From NCBI GenBank assembly GCA_027924585.1, contig BSBM01000199.1, positions 11,171,001 to 11,235,000 on the forward strand: a stretch of DNA of 64,000 nt. The letters are read 5' to 3'. Below the pieces are notes generated by a model. The model worked only from the letters and a program-made list of their open reading frames with translations. It was not told the DNA's origin and ran no database searches. A program made the position numbers and the translations under genes. This DNA comes from Larix kaempferi. Its lineage: Eukaryota > Streptophyta > Pinopsida > Pinales > Pinaceae. This document shows positions 1 through 11,772 of the stretch, in pieces. The stretch's first letter is position 1. Each line of letters begins with the position of its first letter.

Positions 1-376
1 TATGTCATTAAATAAACCTAAATCATAATGCTTGGTGCAATTAAAGTTTTGCATGCCTATGTCATTAACTCTATCGGATTCACTATCATGACAGGTCCAT
101 CCAATTTGAAACAATCTATCCCTATATAAACAAAAGACCAAACATACTTTCAAAATGATAGAGTTGTTTAAATCATAATAAATGTTTATGAATAAATGGA
201 ATGATTAGATTCTATTCCAAATTTAAAGAAGCAATATTAAATTCTCCATTAATCATTAGGCTTGATAAAATATAAGTGCTGGGAATAAGTGGGATGATTA
301 TACAATATGAGTAATTGCATTTTAGGACAAGTATTGTCATTGATCAATATGCAAGTATTTAGTGTTCTTCATTAAA

Positions 377-813
377 ATGATTTTATTTTTGGTTTTGATA
401 AAGATTTTTATTTTCAAGAATTTTGAATTGCATTGTGTTTGAGTTTAGAAGTTCTTAACATTTCGAGTGGATATTTTACCCATAGAGGATCAAGATAAAG
501 TTAAAAGCTAAAAGAAATATTTTTTTTCATTAGTGACTATACAAAACATTGTGACATAACTAATATGATGAGATTGATCCTTTTTATTCTAAAAGATGAT
601 TATATTTTTATTGGTACAAAGATTGTTGTTGATATAGATTTTTATTTTTCAAGATTTTTAGATTGCACTGTGTTTAAGTTTAGAAAATCCAATATTTTGA
701 GTGGATATTTCACCCATCAGAGGATCAAGATAAAGCTAAAAGCTAAAAGAAATATATATTTTTTTCATTAGTGACTATGTAAAACATTGTGACATAACAA
801 ATACGACGAGATT
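377..813. repeat. Diverged tandem duplication, two copies of about 200-220 bp
   Basis: Two adjacent copies (about 377-573 and 596-813) share the same order of blocks: a TTTTTATTTTCAAGA stretch, TTGCANTGTGTTTNAGTTTAGAA, GAGTGGATATTT, GAGGATCAAGATAAAG, AAAGCTAAAAGAAATAT and CATTAGTGACTAT. They differ by scattered substitutions and small indels, so the duplication is old. A short open frame (565-771, plus) is only the readable part of copy two and is not supported as a gene. Confidence 0.8.
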
Positions 814-828
814 GCTCTACAGCCCAGT

Positions 829-1019
829 ATGGGAGAGATCCTGTAACATGATATAACGTTAGTAATGTTAGTAACATGTCAGTCAAAAATAATAGTGATA
901 GTAAATATTATGGGAGAGATCTTGTAACGTGATGTAACATTAATAACATGTCGGCCAAAAATAATAGTGATAGTGAATATTATCAGAGAGATCTTGTAAC
1001 CTGATGTAAAGTTTGTAAT
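829..1019. repeat. Short tandem array, about 72-78 bp unit, 2.5 copies
   Basis: Units start with TATGGGAGAGATCCTGTAAC (829), ATTATGGGAGAGATCTTGTA (907) and a partial ATTATCAGAGAGATCTTGTA (979). Each is followed by a GATNTAAC block, and the first two also carry ACATGTC, a CAAAAATAATAGTGATAG block and AATATT. No coding potential is seen. Confidence 0.75.
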
Positions 1020-2200
1020 ATTGAAGTAATTAAAGTAAAAAGAAATAATGTAACGTTTATAATATTAAAGTGAAAAAGTAGTAAATATTATGTCACCTAA
1101 AATTCCATGTTGGTTCATAAAATAAAATATTATGAAACGTAATTAAAAAATAGATGTTCGTTTATAAAATAAAAACTTAATCAAATTTCTTGAGTTTAAA
1201 TTTAAAAAAGAAATATACCTCAAGAAATCGGATCCCTCTCAATGCTTGATAGATATGGATTTAAGATGGATCTATGCTGTTCTATTTTAAAAAATAATTA
1301 TATTTTTATTGGTATAAGGATTCTCATATATTGGAGCTTATATGTTATTATGAACCACATCTCTTAACCAATGTGAGATTGTTTTTCATAGAAAAAATAC
1401 TTCTGGTGTAAAACAATTTTAAAACACATATTTAAAAGTATATAACTTAGTAATGAACATTTTTCTAAAAATGTATGTAAAAGGATATCAAAATGTTTTT
1501 AAATATTATCATTTATCTTATATTAATTTTTATTTTTAATACTTAATTTTCTAATGTATTTATAAATTAATTAAATAAAAATATATAAATAAAAAACAAT
1601 ATTAAAATGCCACATACATATAAATAAATTATTAATATTTTTAATTAAAATTTATAACTTTAATTTTCTTAATAATTAAACATTAAAAAAAACTTATAAA
1701 TAAAAGGAATCATCATATATTAAGAAATGAATAAGGTCCAAAGTATTTCCCATAAATATTTATATTTAATAAAGTAAAAGATACCAATAATAAATGTGTA
1801 GTATATTATAGTATATTAAAAGAGATCTAGTATTGGCCTATAGAGAATTTTAGAGAAAGTGCATTCTTATATTTAATATTTTTTTAATTAAATATTTATA
1901 ATTATTTAAATTTACACGATTTACATAATTTATATGTAAATCTAAGTTTTGGCTTTTGAAATGTGTACAACAATGTATTATTTAATTAAATTTAAATTAT
2001 AAGAAAAAATTATAATTTCAATTTAAATTTTTAAATATTAATTTTTACTAAAATAATTCTTATGCCAATCCCATTGCCAATAATTAGTCATGCCACGCAA
2101 TTGTAGGTGTGCTAAGTGATTCAATCTATGAGAAAAAACATTTACAAAACAAACTAGGGGAGCTACTAAGGTTAGCTTTCCACAACAACTATGGATACAT
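1020..2200. other. AT-rich non-coding stretch
   Basis: Strongly AT-rich sequence with long A/T runs and no recognisable coding, RNA or transposon feature on either strand. Confidence 0.6.
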
Positions 2201-2226
2201 ACTATGATGTAACCTTACATCATAGT
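2201..2226. repeat. Perfect 12-bp inverted repeat with 2-nt centre
   Basis: ACTATGATGTAA is followed by CC and then its exact reverse complement TTACATCATAGT. The 26-bp site can form a hairpin or bind a dimeric protein. It has no flanking gene that explains it. Confidence 0.85.
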
Positions 2227-2340
2227 TAGTTAAAGGAAATTCTAAAGAGGGCCATTGCTTCCTCTGAGTGGATCCGTTGGAAATTTAAAATGATTATAAA
2301 ATGTTTTTAATCCTTACCACATTTTTAGAACAAACTCCTC

Positions 2341-2884
2341 ACAATAAATTTTTTTATAAGGTTTTTTTTTTATAGGGATCGTTAAAATGCAACTTCAAAT
2401 AGTTGAATAGCGAGTTAGGAAGCCGCACAAGTTTCTTAATATGGATAGTGGAAATTTGGCGGGTAAATAGTAATAATTTGTCATTTTATACGTAAAAATA
2501 CTACCACTTCATAAAATTAAATATCATTAATGAAGTGTGAATTTTAATTTCATTAATCATTTTGAATTGCATTTTTATTTTACATGTCATTAATATATAT
2601 ATATATATATACAATAAATTTTTTATAAGGTTTTTTTTATAGGGATCGTTAAAATGCAACTTCAAATAGTTGAATAGCGAGTTAGGAAGCTGCACAAGTT
2701 TCTTAATATGGATAGTGGAAATTTGGTGGGTAAATAGTAATAATTTGTCATTTTATACGTAAAAATACTACCACTTCATAAAATTAAATGTCATTAATGA
2801 AGTGTGAATTTTAATTTCACTAATCATTTTGAATTGCATTTTTATTTTACATGTCATTAATATATATATATATATATATATATT
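2341..2884. repeat. Near-identical tandem duplication, about 270-bp unit
   Basis: Copy one (2341-2610) and copy two (2611-2884) both begin ACAATAAATTTTTT, run through AGGGATCGTTAAAATGCAAC and CACTTCATAAAATTAAAT, and end in a (TA)n run. Differences are few (for example GCCGCACAAG against GCTGCACAAG, and GGCGGG against GGTGGG), so the duplication is fairly recent. The (TA)n at each unit end may have been the slippage or recombination point. A short minus-strand frame across it is not a gene. Confidence 0.92.
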
Positions 2885-3568
2885 CTCTTTATATTTCTAT
2901 TTCTTATATGGAAATTTTGATTTTTGTCATGGGTTAGTTGTCTCTAAATTTGACTCAGTCATGGTTTTTTGGGTCCTTGGTATTTGGTGACCAATTGTAA
3001 TGGCCCATTATATTTCTTGTGAAAAGTTTATTTAAAGGTTTTGAGTATAAACCTTTGTCATATTGGTGTGCTTTATTTAATTATTATGTTTATTATGTTT
3101 TTTTATTTTATTTTTGGAATTTTTTTATTTTTGTATTATATAAGGCAAGATATGAGAATTCAATGTTTCATATAGTTATTATAAATGTTATTTAAAAAAA
3201 AATCAACTATTATTATGATGGATAAAATTAAGATGTAAACATTAAAGGTAATGTAAAAAATAAAATGTAATATAAAATTTCTTAATTTGAAAGGTAGGAC
3301 GTCAAATTTCAACCCTTCTGAGAAGAAGAAACTCTTATATAAAATATTTTTAATCAAATATAGACGAATATAACATAAATGTACATAAATGTTTCCCCCT
3401 TTTAGTGAAGGCATTATTATAAAAATGTATGAAATTGAATGTTATTTATATTTTATAGTGATTGAATAATTAAAATTTGGTTTTTTAAAATTGGTTTTCA
3501 AAATTAAATTGTCCACTAGTAGGAACTTATATCTTACACTAAATATTCTAGAAATTTTGAATTGTTCA
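2885..3568. other. AT-rich non-coding stretch
   Basis: No coding or repeat structure recognised. One 84-codon minus-strand frame at 3160-3414 has no recognisable domain and AT-driven composition, so I do not call it. Confidence 0.5.
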
Positions 3569-3767
3569 AATTTGTGTACACAAAAAAACAATACGACCCG
3601 ATTATCCTACTATGCCTCTAACAAGCAAACATAAACACAGACCACCAAATGACATGGTTATTCCGAATTTATGTACACAAAAGGCCAATATGACCCAATT
3701 ATCCTACTATGCCTCTAGCAAACAAACACAAACACAAACACAGACCACCAAATGGCATGGTTATTCC
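3569..3767. repeat. Tandem duplication, about 98-bp unit
   Basis: Two copies (about 3569-3664 and 3665-3767) share a GTACACAAAA block, CCNATTATCCTACTATGCCT, a CAAACA/CACAAACAC tract, CAGACCACCAAATG and CATGGTTATTCC. Copy two carries a small expansion of the ACAAAC tract. Confidence 0.85.
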
Positions 3768-5670
3768 TCCACGTGTTTCAGTTATTCTCAGTAATGTGTT
3801 CCAGGATGGAGTACCTAAAATCGTGCCTCTACAGGCTCTTTTATGCATGTTTTAATCTGTAGCATATATGGTTGTTGAATAAAAAACGAGTCTATGCACT
3901 AAATATAATGGTTAGATTATGGATCGAGATCATATTGTTATTAGAAAAACTATGGGTCGGGTGGAAGATCCCTCTTAATGATAATCATAGACTAGATTTC
4001 CATGAGCATGAACAAGTCCATTTAGATGGATAAACTCTCATTCTTTATGAGTTAGGTGAATGCCAAGTCCACTTCCTTGCCATGAATGTCTTCTTCAAGT
4101 AGTCCATAATCACACAAACTTGAACCATACATCTTACTCAGATTCAACAATAGACACATGTTCAACCCAATTTAGCATTCACCTTAGGCCAACATCCTTT
4201 CAAATATCTATGGATCATCTTGTCGACTTTCCTTCCCAAGTGCGGTAAAGGTCTGCTTGATCTCTTCCTTGGCAGTCACTTACAGGGGGTTGTTGACCTC
4301 TTCCTTTTTACTTCACAAATGCATCCATGCCCGCGACCGAGCCTTCTAATGACTTGTTCATTATACCTCCATTCACCAAAGTGTGGACCAAAATTTATGA
4401 CTAAATAAACTATTGTTGTTGGATTGACTGTTGGATCAACAGAATCTGGATATGGATCATCAATAGAAACCTGGTCTTGATATTGACAAACAACAGGTGC
4501 ACAATCTAGCAAACCTACAGGCTATGCTAGAACAGTTACAGGAGTAAAAGGCTTCCCTGCAATTTTTGTTCCCACCAAACATCGAATTTTTTAAAACATT
4601 CCCTCTCTATATAGAGCTATAAAGTTGCTTTCTTTAAGTTTAGATTGAAGCTCTCTAGAGGAGAGGGGAGGTAAGGTGCTCAATCTACATACATAAAACT
4701 TAGTTCTGACATTGAGGATACAGAAAGCATGGATTGAAGTAGGAAATGAAGGTGATCATTAGCGATCTTGAATTCTCGATTAGTATGGCAAGAAAGGAAG
4801 AAGGACGTGTTATAGGTGCTGCACCTGCGGCATGAAAGGACATGCAGTAAGGAATGGAACTTGGCACTTGCATATACAATATAGAGCTGGAAAAAGATAA
4901 AGATGGCTAGTTAAAGAAATCGAGCATGAACCGATCAGTTCAAATATTGTTATCTCCTTCTGCATGTAGAATCTTCGAGTCTTCCATCATAGGGTTGTTC
5001 ACCTACTTGACTGGTCACTACAACCAGTGATATGCATGGTTTTTCTAAGCTACATTCCAACTATTGAAATGATAATCTTTTTCTATCATGAGAAAACAAC
5101 CAAGTTGTCCATGTGAGGCACCATTGTTGGTTGTTGTTTCCTCGAACTTTGGCTCTGTTCTCAATAGTTTCCTCACTGGTTTCCTTGGAAAACAACAAGG
5201 TTCCTTGGAAGGAACCAAACATGCAGGTAAGTTCTCGAAAACAACATTCATGATTGAATATTTTGGGAGTACCAATCTAGTGTGTTCGAATTGGTGGAAG
5301 CAGGGCATAGCATACCTGTAACATTATCAGATCGAAGATGCCAAAGATGAGCATTCTATGTTATTCGTTCCTGTGATCATTATTATGTTAACTGTACTAA
5401 AAAGATGGAAATCCAAATGTATTCCAAACTCAGAAGTAGATTGGAACAGAATGGACCTTCCTTCTAGGTTTTGTATTTGGCATGACCTAAGCAATTGATT
5501 TGAACAGAATGGACTTTCTATGTTATTCGTTGCTATGAAAATTATTATGTTAATTGTATTGCATGTTAGTGTTTGTATTTTTCGAGGTGTTTAGTTGTTC
5601 TTATGTTTCCCAGGACTCCAGGTTGTAAGATAACATGTAGGTGATCCATCCTAGCTATTTTTAGCTCTCC
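3768..5670. other. Non-coding stretch with a possible gag zinc-knuckle remnant
   Basis: Mostly unrecognised. On the plus strand at 4817-4858, codons read as a CX2CX4H zinc-knuckle-like string in which the last cysteine position is Gly. This could be a fossil of a retrotransposon Gag, but one degenerate motif is weak support. At 5345-5560 there is a loose duplication: TTCTATGTTATTCGTT occurs twice, as does AACAGAATGGAC. No intact gene is seen. Confidence 0.4.
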
Positions 5671-5676
5671 CCATGA

Positions 5677-6698
5677 TCAACAAACTGTCATCATGATCGG
5701 CACCACATGGCAATCTGTGGAGAGAGAAATGTCAAATGAATGTTTGAAGTGCTCATCAAAATGAACAACCCTGTGAAACAAGACATCCTTAGTGACATGA
5801 TCAAATAACCAATATCCTTTCCTATCTTCACAATAGCCAACAAAAATGAGTGGTTGTATTTTCTTCTCCATAGCTTTGCGTTTTTCATGTGGAATGATTT
5901 CCCATGCTGTACAACCAAATACTTTGAAAATAGAGACATCGGGCTTGACATGACCACAATATTCTTATGAAATCATATGCAACATTGCTTTGTAAGGCAT
6001 TTGATTCTGAATTTAATTTGCACAGTTCATTGCTTTGGACCAGAAGGAGGATGACATGTTCTTGGACTGAATCATGCAATTTTCCATTTCTTTCAATGTC
6101 CTATTCTTTCTTTTAGCAACGCCATTTTGATGAGGAGTGTAGCGAACAGTGTGTCGATGCAAAATGCCTTGTTCTCTACAACAGTCTTTGAATTCCTGAT
6201 TGACATACTCCCCCCATTATTTGTGCACATATTCTTGATAGAAAAAGAGGATTGATTCTCAACAAAAGCCTTTAAAGTCTTGAAAGTGGTGAAGAATTCA
6301 CTTTTGTACTTAAAAAAGTACAACCAAGATCAACGTGAGAAATCATCAATAAAGGTGAAAGCATACTCAACTCTGAAAAAAGAATGAGTTGGGAAGATCA
6401 TGAGATCACTATGCACCAACTCAAGTGGTACAATATCATGCAATGATTTCCCTTTCGGAAAGGGATCTTGATGTTGTTTTCCAAGAACACATCCTTGAAA
6501 AAATCCATCTGTGCAAGAAACCTTAGGAAGACCAAGAACAAGTTTTTGTGAATTAATTTGATGCAGATACCTATAATTAAGGTATCGAAATCTTTCATGC
6601 CAAATCCTACGTAATGAATCAACATGAGCAATGAATGTTTTACTAGAAAAAGGCTCGAAACCAACAAATTTGTATAAGCAAGATCTGTGATCAAGCAT
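5677..6698 (-). pseudogene. Ty1/copia integrase relic (minus strand)
   Basis: Minus-strand frames encode a degraded copia integrase. The GAG-pre-integrase part (HERFRYLNYRYL, CVLGKQHQDPF) and HSDLM, which carries the first catalytic Asp, lie in 6698-6330. The CTNNGG segment (normally with Asp, here Asn) and the expected Glu region follow in 6323-6093. The C-terminal portion (KVFGC-like, FVGYCEDRKGYWLFD) runs to about 5677. The frame changes at least twice. It belongs to a gag-pol polyprotein that would insert cDNA into the genome, but this copy cannot do so. It stops abruptly at about 6.70 kb, where plus-strand copia RT begins. Confidence 0.85.
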
Positions 6699-6702
6699 TT
6701 TT

Positions 6703-7972
6703 CACAGGTTGAAGGTATTGATTACTATGATACTTTTGCCCCTGTTGCCAAGATGAACTCCATATGCCTTGTGTTGTCTCTTTCTACCTCACAAGGCTAG
6801 TCAATTTATCAAATGGATGTGAAGAGTGCTTTTTTGCATGGAGATTTGCAGGAAGCTATCTACATGGAGCAACCTTATGGTTTTGTGCAAGACTCTTCTC
6901 TTGTATGCAAGATTTGACGTTCATTGTATGGTATCAAAAAAGCTTCTCAAGCTTGGTATGAGAAGATGGATCATTTTTTTATCTCTTCAGGATTCCAACG
7001 TTGCCATTTTGATCCTACTGTTTACGCTAGAAGACAGGGCACTGATATCTTGATTCTAGTTTTGTATGTGGGTGACTTAATTGTCATAGGGATTTCTTCA
7101 TCCTTGATTCAGAATGTTCAATAGGAATTGATGGAACATTTTGATATGACAGATCTTGGCCTTTTGCACTATTTTCTTGGTCTGCAGGTTGTTTAGACTT
7201 CAGAAGGGATATTCATTTTTAGCAGAAGTATGCACTTGACCTACTTCAGAGATTTGGAATGTATGATTGTAAGTCAACACCCACTCCTTTTCAATCAAGC
7301 GTTACACTTATTGCTAGCTTCTCATCACCTTGTGTTGATCCATCCTTGTACCGAAAATTGGTTGGGAGTTTGTTGTATTTGACTCATACAAGACCTAAAA
7401 TCTCCTTTGTAGTTGGTATTGTATCTCGGTTCTCTGAGGATCCTCATGAGAGTCATTGGAAGGAAGCTAAGCGCATTCTTAGGTATCTTCAAGGCACTTC
7501 CAAGTTTGACATTTAGTACATAGCTAGTTCTTCTCAGCTTGAGGTTTTCACTAATTTTGATTGGGATGGCCTCGTTGATGATTAGAAGTCCACATCAGGA
7601 TTTGTCTACCGCCTTGGTTCTGCTCCTATTTCTTGGTCCTGTAAGAAAAAATCAACAATTTCATTGTGTTATGCTAAGGCTGAGTACTGTGCTGCAGTTC
7701 TTTCCAGTCAAGAAGTATTTTGGCTTCAACAACTATTGACAGAGTTTGGCATTCCACGAGATCATCCCACTACTATTTGGTGTGATAACCAGAGTGCCAT
7801 ACATATCTCTCCCAACCCATTTGAGAATCAAAGGACCAAGCACATTAAGATCCACATGCACTTCATTCGGCAGCTCATCCAGGATCATGTTCTCAACTTG
7901 GATTACTTTCCTACTGAAGCGCAAGTGGTGCACATCTTTACTAAAACTCTTGCATCTCCTCAACAGGGATGA
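6703..7972 (+). pseudogene. Ty1/copia reverse transcriptase/RNase H relic (plus strand)
   Basis: Plus-strand frames show copia RT and RNase H in order: YDTFAPVAK (about 6720), MDVKSAFLHGDL (about 6810), SLYGIKKASQAWYEK (about 6920), and the catalytic box as LYVGDLIV (7062-7085). The first Asp of the usual YVDD is Gly at 7071-7073. Then come SLYRKLVGSLLYL (about 7346), RNase H segments, and a KHIKIHMHFIRQ tail with a FTKTL end near 7950. Frameshifts and stops break it several times. The damaged RT motif makes it inactive. Confidence 0.88.
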
Positions 7973-8083
7973 TTTTAAGAACCCCCCCTAAATTTATATG
8001 TATAATAAATGGGATAATCCCCATGATAAACATAAAAGTGTGAAGGCTATTTTATCAATAATATAATATGTATATATAATTTT

Positions 8084-8240
8084 TTGGCGAATATTTTACG
8101 GAATTATAAAATCTTGTAAAATTTGGACGAATCTTTGACAAAATTATAAAAACTTGTAAAATTTTTGGCAAATATTTCACAGAATTATAAAATCTTGTGA
8201 AATATTGACGAATCTTACACTAAACTATAAAGCTGAGTGC
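8084..8240. repeat. Degenerate tandem repeat, about 40-bp unit, about 4 copies
   Basis: Four units each carry a (G)GCGAAT or GACGAATNTT block, then ATTATAAAA and CTTGTAAAAT (or CTTGTGAAAT). It lies just 3' of the copia RNase H relic and could be part of its old untranslated region or LTR. No coding. Confidence 0.7.
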
Positions 8241-9382
8241 ACTCATCTTATGACACCACACATACCAAACATATTCCTCTGTCGTTGTTTTGAACTAAAA
8301 AATATTAATTACGAGTGAGTATGGAATGGATGTTGAAGGGTTGTTCACCTTGATTGGCTTCCCCTAGTGGTGCCATTGGAAAAATGAGTAAGTTTGGTTT
8401 GATGAAGGATTAGAGACTCATGGACAAAATTATGGAGGATTGAAATCATTGCAGTGTTGCGGTGTAAAATTGAAATTGAATCTAGGTTGGTCTTTGGAAG
8501 ACACCACTTTGCCAATCTCTTGAATTCTTGTTGTTACATGTATTTTGAAAAATTATTGGTGTTTTGTTCTTTCTTATGGGTGGTTACCTCAGTTCCTTCC
8601 ATCCTTGGGTTTATTTATTTATGGCCCCTATTCGTCAACTGAGGCTTGGTGCTTAAACAATCTTTTAGGGTTCTGTCTCTAAATTGGTGGCTCAATCTCT
8701 ATCTCTAGCTTTGGGGTGTGATATATTTGGTTCAATCTCTATCTCAATGTTTCCTCCCCTTTGTGGGGCAATGTTTTCATTGAGGTGTATTCAAAGCTCT
8801 AAAGGTTTAATACCATGGATTGTTTTTTGTGTCATGGGAAATGGAAAAGGGATAACCATGAAATTCAAAAGATTTTGTGTGGGCATGAGGATTATATTAG
8901 TGACAATAGGATTTCAACTTTTGCAATGACAATTTCAATTCACATAAATGGGCATCAATTCAACTCCTTAAATGTAGTAATAATGGATACACTTATACAA
9001 CATAAAAGATAAATTCAAATATGGGAATCAAAGTGCTCTATGCTTCAGAATATGGTTTGCAATCTCAGAAAGGGATCTCAATATACTCTCTCTAATCTTA
9101 AATTTCCTTTTGTCTTTTCAATTGGGGAGCTCAAAGATAAGGAAATTGTTCATCAAAAGCTCGAGGACATGGCCTATAAAATCAAGGATCACAACATACT
9201 AATGTTGGCCAAGGCGAAGCACAAAACAAGCACATGTTTTACTACATTTAAGTACTTATGTTTTGCAAAATAGTACTTATTTTAGATGTTTTCTTTTGAG
9301 TTTATACTTGTGGCCATCCTACGAAATCCTCTACAAATGATACCCATCTCCTTTTGGATCCTTTTTGCTTCACTAAATTGTT
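8241..9382. other. Non-coding stretch without recognised feature
   Basis: Several short plus-strand frames exist (8454-9273), none with a recognisable domain or plausible splice structure. I see nothing that can be supported as a gene. Confidence 0.5.
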
Positions 9383-9785
9383 GGTTTTGAACTCAGAGAC
9401 ATCATTCATTTCGTATTATAACTTCGTTCAATTCAACTGCAACCCTTTTAATACAAAAATATATCAATTCTTGTTAAAAATACACTTAAAAATACACCCC
9501 CACCCACAGATTTCTTGTGGCATATCCCATAATTGCAAAGCACATGTGCATATTGTTTCTTCTAATGTTTTTTATGGTCTCATATATATATATATGGTTT
9601 TGAACTCAAATATCTCATTAATTTTGTATTCTAACACCGTTCAATTCAATCGCAACCCTTTTAATACAAAAAAATATATCAATTCTTGTTAAAAATACAC
9701 CCCCCCCAACACACATTTCTTATGGCATCCCATAGTTGCAAAGTACATATGCATATTGTTTATTCTAATGCTTTTATGGTTTAAA

Positions 9786-9823
<38 letters not shown>

Positions 9824-9972
9824 ATATATAGATATATATAGATATATATCTATATATATATATAGATAGATATCTATATATATAGATATAGATAGATATC
9901 TATATATATAGATATAGATATATATCTATATATATAGAGAGAGATATATATCTATATAGATATATATCTATA

Positions 9973-10011
<39 letters not shown>

Positions 10012-10408
10012 TTTTGAACTCAAATACATCATTAATTTTGTATTCTAACACCGTTCAATTGAACAGCAACCCTTTTAATACAAAAAATATATCAATTATT
10101 GTTAAAAATACACCCCCCCCAACACACATTTCTTATGGCATATTCCATAGTTGCAAAGTACATATACATATTGTTTCTTCTAATGTTTTTATGGTTTAAT
10201 ATATATATATATATATATATATATGGTTTTAAACTCAAATACATCATTAATTTTGTATTCTAACATCGTTCAATTCAACCGCAACCCTTTTAATACAAAA
10301 AATATATCAGTTCTTGTTAAAAATACACCCCCCCAACACACATTTCTTATGGCATATCCCATAGTTGCAAAGTAGATATGCATATTGTTTCTTCTAATGT
10401 TTTTATGG

Positions 10409-10440
<32 letters not shown>
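9383..10440. repeat. Tandem family of about 215-bp repeats, four copies
   Basis: Copies start at 9383, 9596, 10010 and 10225. Each runs from GGTTTTGAACTCA (or TAAACTCA) through CATCATT, TTNAATTCAAC, CGCAACCCTTTTAATACAAA, ATATATCA, a C-run, CACATTTCTTATGGCATA and CATATTGTTTCTTCTAATG. Copies end in a (TA)n tract. Copy one is the most diverged. Between copies two and three the TA tract has expanded into the large microsatellite at 9787-10008. Confidence 0.93.
9787..10008. repeat. Compound TATC/GATA and TA microsatellite
   Basis: About nine CTAT units are followed by alternating TA and GATA/TATC tracts, ending in a long (TA)n. Because GATA and TATC are reverse complements, the tract has several short self-complementary blocks and could extrude as cruciforms. 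Confidence 0.97.
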
Positions 10441-10446
<6 letters not shown>

Positions 10447-11550
10447 GCATCACAATATAATAGTTTTAGGGTTGTGCCAAATTTAATTTAAAATATATAT
10501 AACATTAAAAGAATGCAAAAATAGTTGTACGTTCATACACATTGTATTCTACATTCATATACATTTTAACATAAATTACATCATTTAGGTTTCAAAGTTA
10601 CTTTAGATTTTGAGGAATAAAATTTAATATAAACTATATCATTTAGGTTTCAATGTTACATTAGGTTTTGAGGAACATAAAAAATAGTGTATCCTTCCTT
10701 GTCTAAGGTCAACCAACCCATTTCCCATCATCACCAATCCCATGGATTAGTTTTGGGAAAAATTGATGAAATTGACAACTTTTTGCTAAGTGTTGGCACT
10801 ACTAGATGTCAATAGGTCATTTTCAGGAATTAAAATTAATTATATGATAAATGATATCACCCATGTTTTTTAGTGTATTAAAATACTATGCAACATGGAA
10901 TAATGACAAATAAGTGGAACTTAATTTCGATGAAGCATCATCACCTATGGGATCTACACTTCTATTAGAAAAATGCCTTTGCACATACAAATGAGTGTTT
11001 AGTCAAAATGTCAATTATGCTTCCAAAATAGTTTACTTAGTGATTTTATGGATTACTAATGCAATGCAACTAACGAAATTGGGTTTTGACATCTGCATAC
11101 AGGTAAACACTCTTTAATGGTTTCCCATCAATGGGGCTAACTAAACTTAAATGACTTATGAAAAGTGGATTGCCATTGTTAGAATGAGGTGTCTAACCAC
11201 TTACTGGAAACAAAATTGAATCTACTAAGCAATGCAATTTACAATTTCTCAATACAATGCAATTAAAGAGTTGTAATTCTAGTTCTAAAAAATACCTAGA
11301 GACGGTTTACAAAGACCCCTTTTATTAAATTTGTAATCATTCTAAGACATGTTCTAAGAATTTTTTAAATGTTATCAAGGCTAGTAGCAATTTATAATGT
11401 TGATAAAAAAATGTATGACAAGTTTCAAGGCACATCTCAAAGAAATAAACACTCCAAAATACTATGTGTCATCATCATGCGCCCACAAGTTGCTCACAAC
11501 CCAACGAAGCCACAAATCACTTAGTGTTTTTTTCGTCTTTCATTTTTTAG
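10441..11550. other. Non-coding stretch without recognised feature
   Basis: AT-rich, with no ORF, repeat or RNA motif that I can support. A small duplicated block (TATATCATTTAGGTTTCAA and similar) lies near 10570-10670. Confidence 0.5.
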
Positions 11551-11562
11551 CCTCACAGAAGT
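11551..11562. repeat. Left target-site duplication of the SINE
   Basis: CCTCACAGAAGT lies next to the poly-T (poly-A on the minus strand) end of the SINE. It matches 11761-11772 (CCTCACAGGAGT) in 11 of 12 positions. Confidence 0.85.
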
Positions 11563-11760
11563 GTTTTTTTTTTCTTTTTTTTTGTAACTAGGGGAATCGG
11601 CAACTGGAGACTGGGATGGTCCTCGCGTGACACGGGATCCAGGGATCCAATCCCACTACCACTATACCCCTAGGTGCTCCACACACCCCGCAAGCATGGG
11701 ACACGGGTAAAGCCGGGTGTGATATAAACTCGTGACCAATGAGCCACACCCGTGCGGGCA
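11563..11760 (-). mobile_element. tRNA-derived SINE (minus strand)
   Basis: A compact 198-bp element, GC-richer than its surroundings, read on the minus strand. The 5' head TGCCCGCACGGGTG leads into an A-box-like TGGCTCATTGG and then a degenerate B-box-like GAGTTTATATC, as in the internal RNA polymerase III promoter of tRNA-derived SINEs. The 3' end is an A-rich tail (T-runs at 11563-11585 on the plus strand). It is flanked by 12-bp direct repeats with one mismatch, as expected for target-primed reverse transcription. It resembles widespread plant SINEs, but I do not assign a family. A minus-strand frame across it (11662-11856) is not a gene. Confidence 0.88.
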
Positions 11761-11772
11761 CCTCACAGGAGT
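11761..11772. repeat. Right target-site duplication of the SINE
   Basis: CCTCACAGGAGT, next to the SINE head. It pairs with 11551-11562, with one mismatch. Confidence 0.85.

Noticed and set aside
4817-4858. Zinc-knuckle-like peptide on the plus strand
   Set aside because: The last Cys is Gly and no Gag core, protease or frame continuity surrounds it; kept only as a possible fossil.
9787-10008. Replication origin or telomere-like repeat
   Set aside because: The sequence is plain TATC/GATA and TA simple repeat; there is no TTTAGGG telomere unit and no other origin feature.
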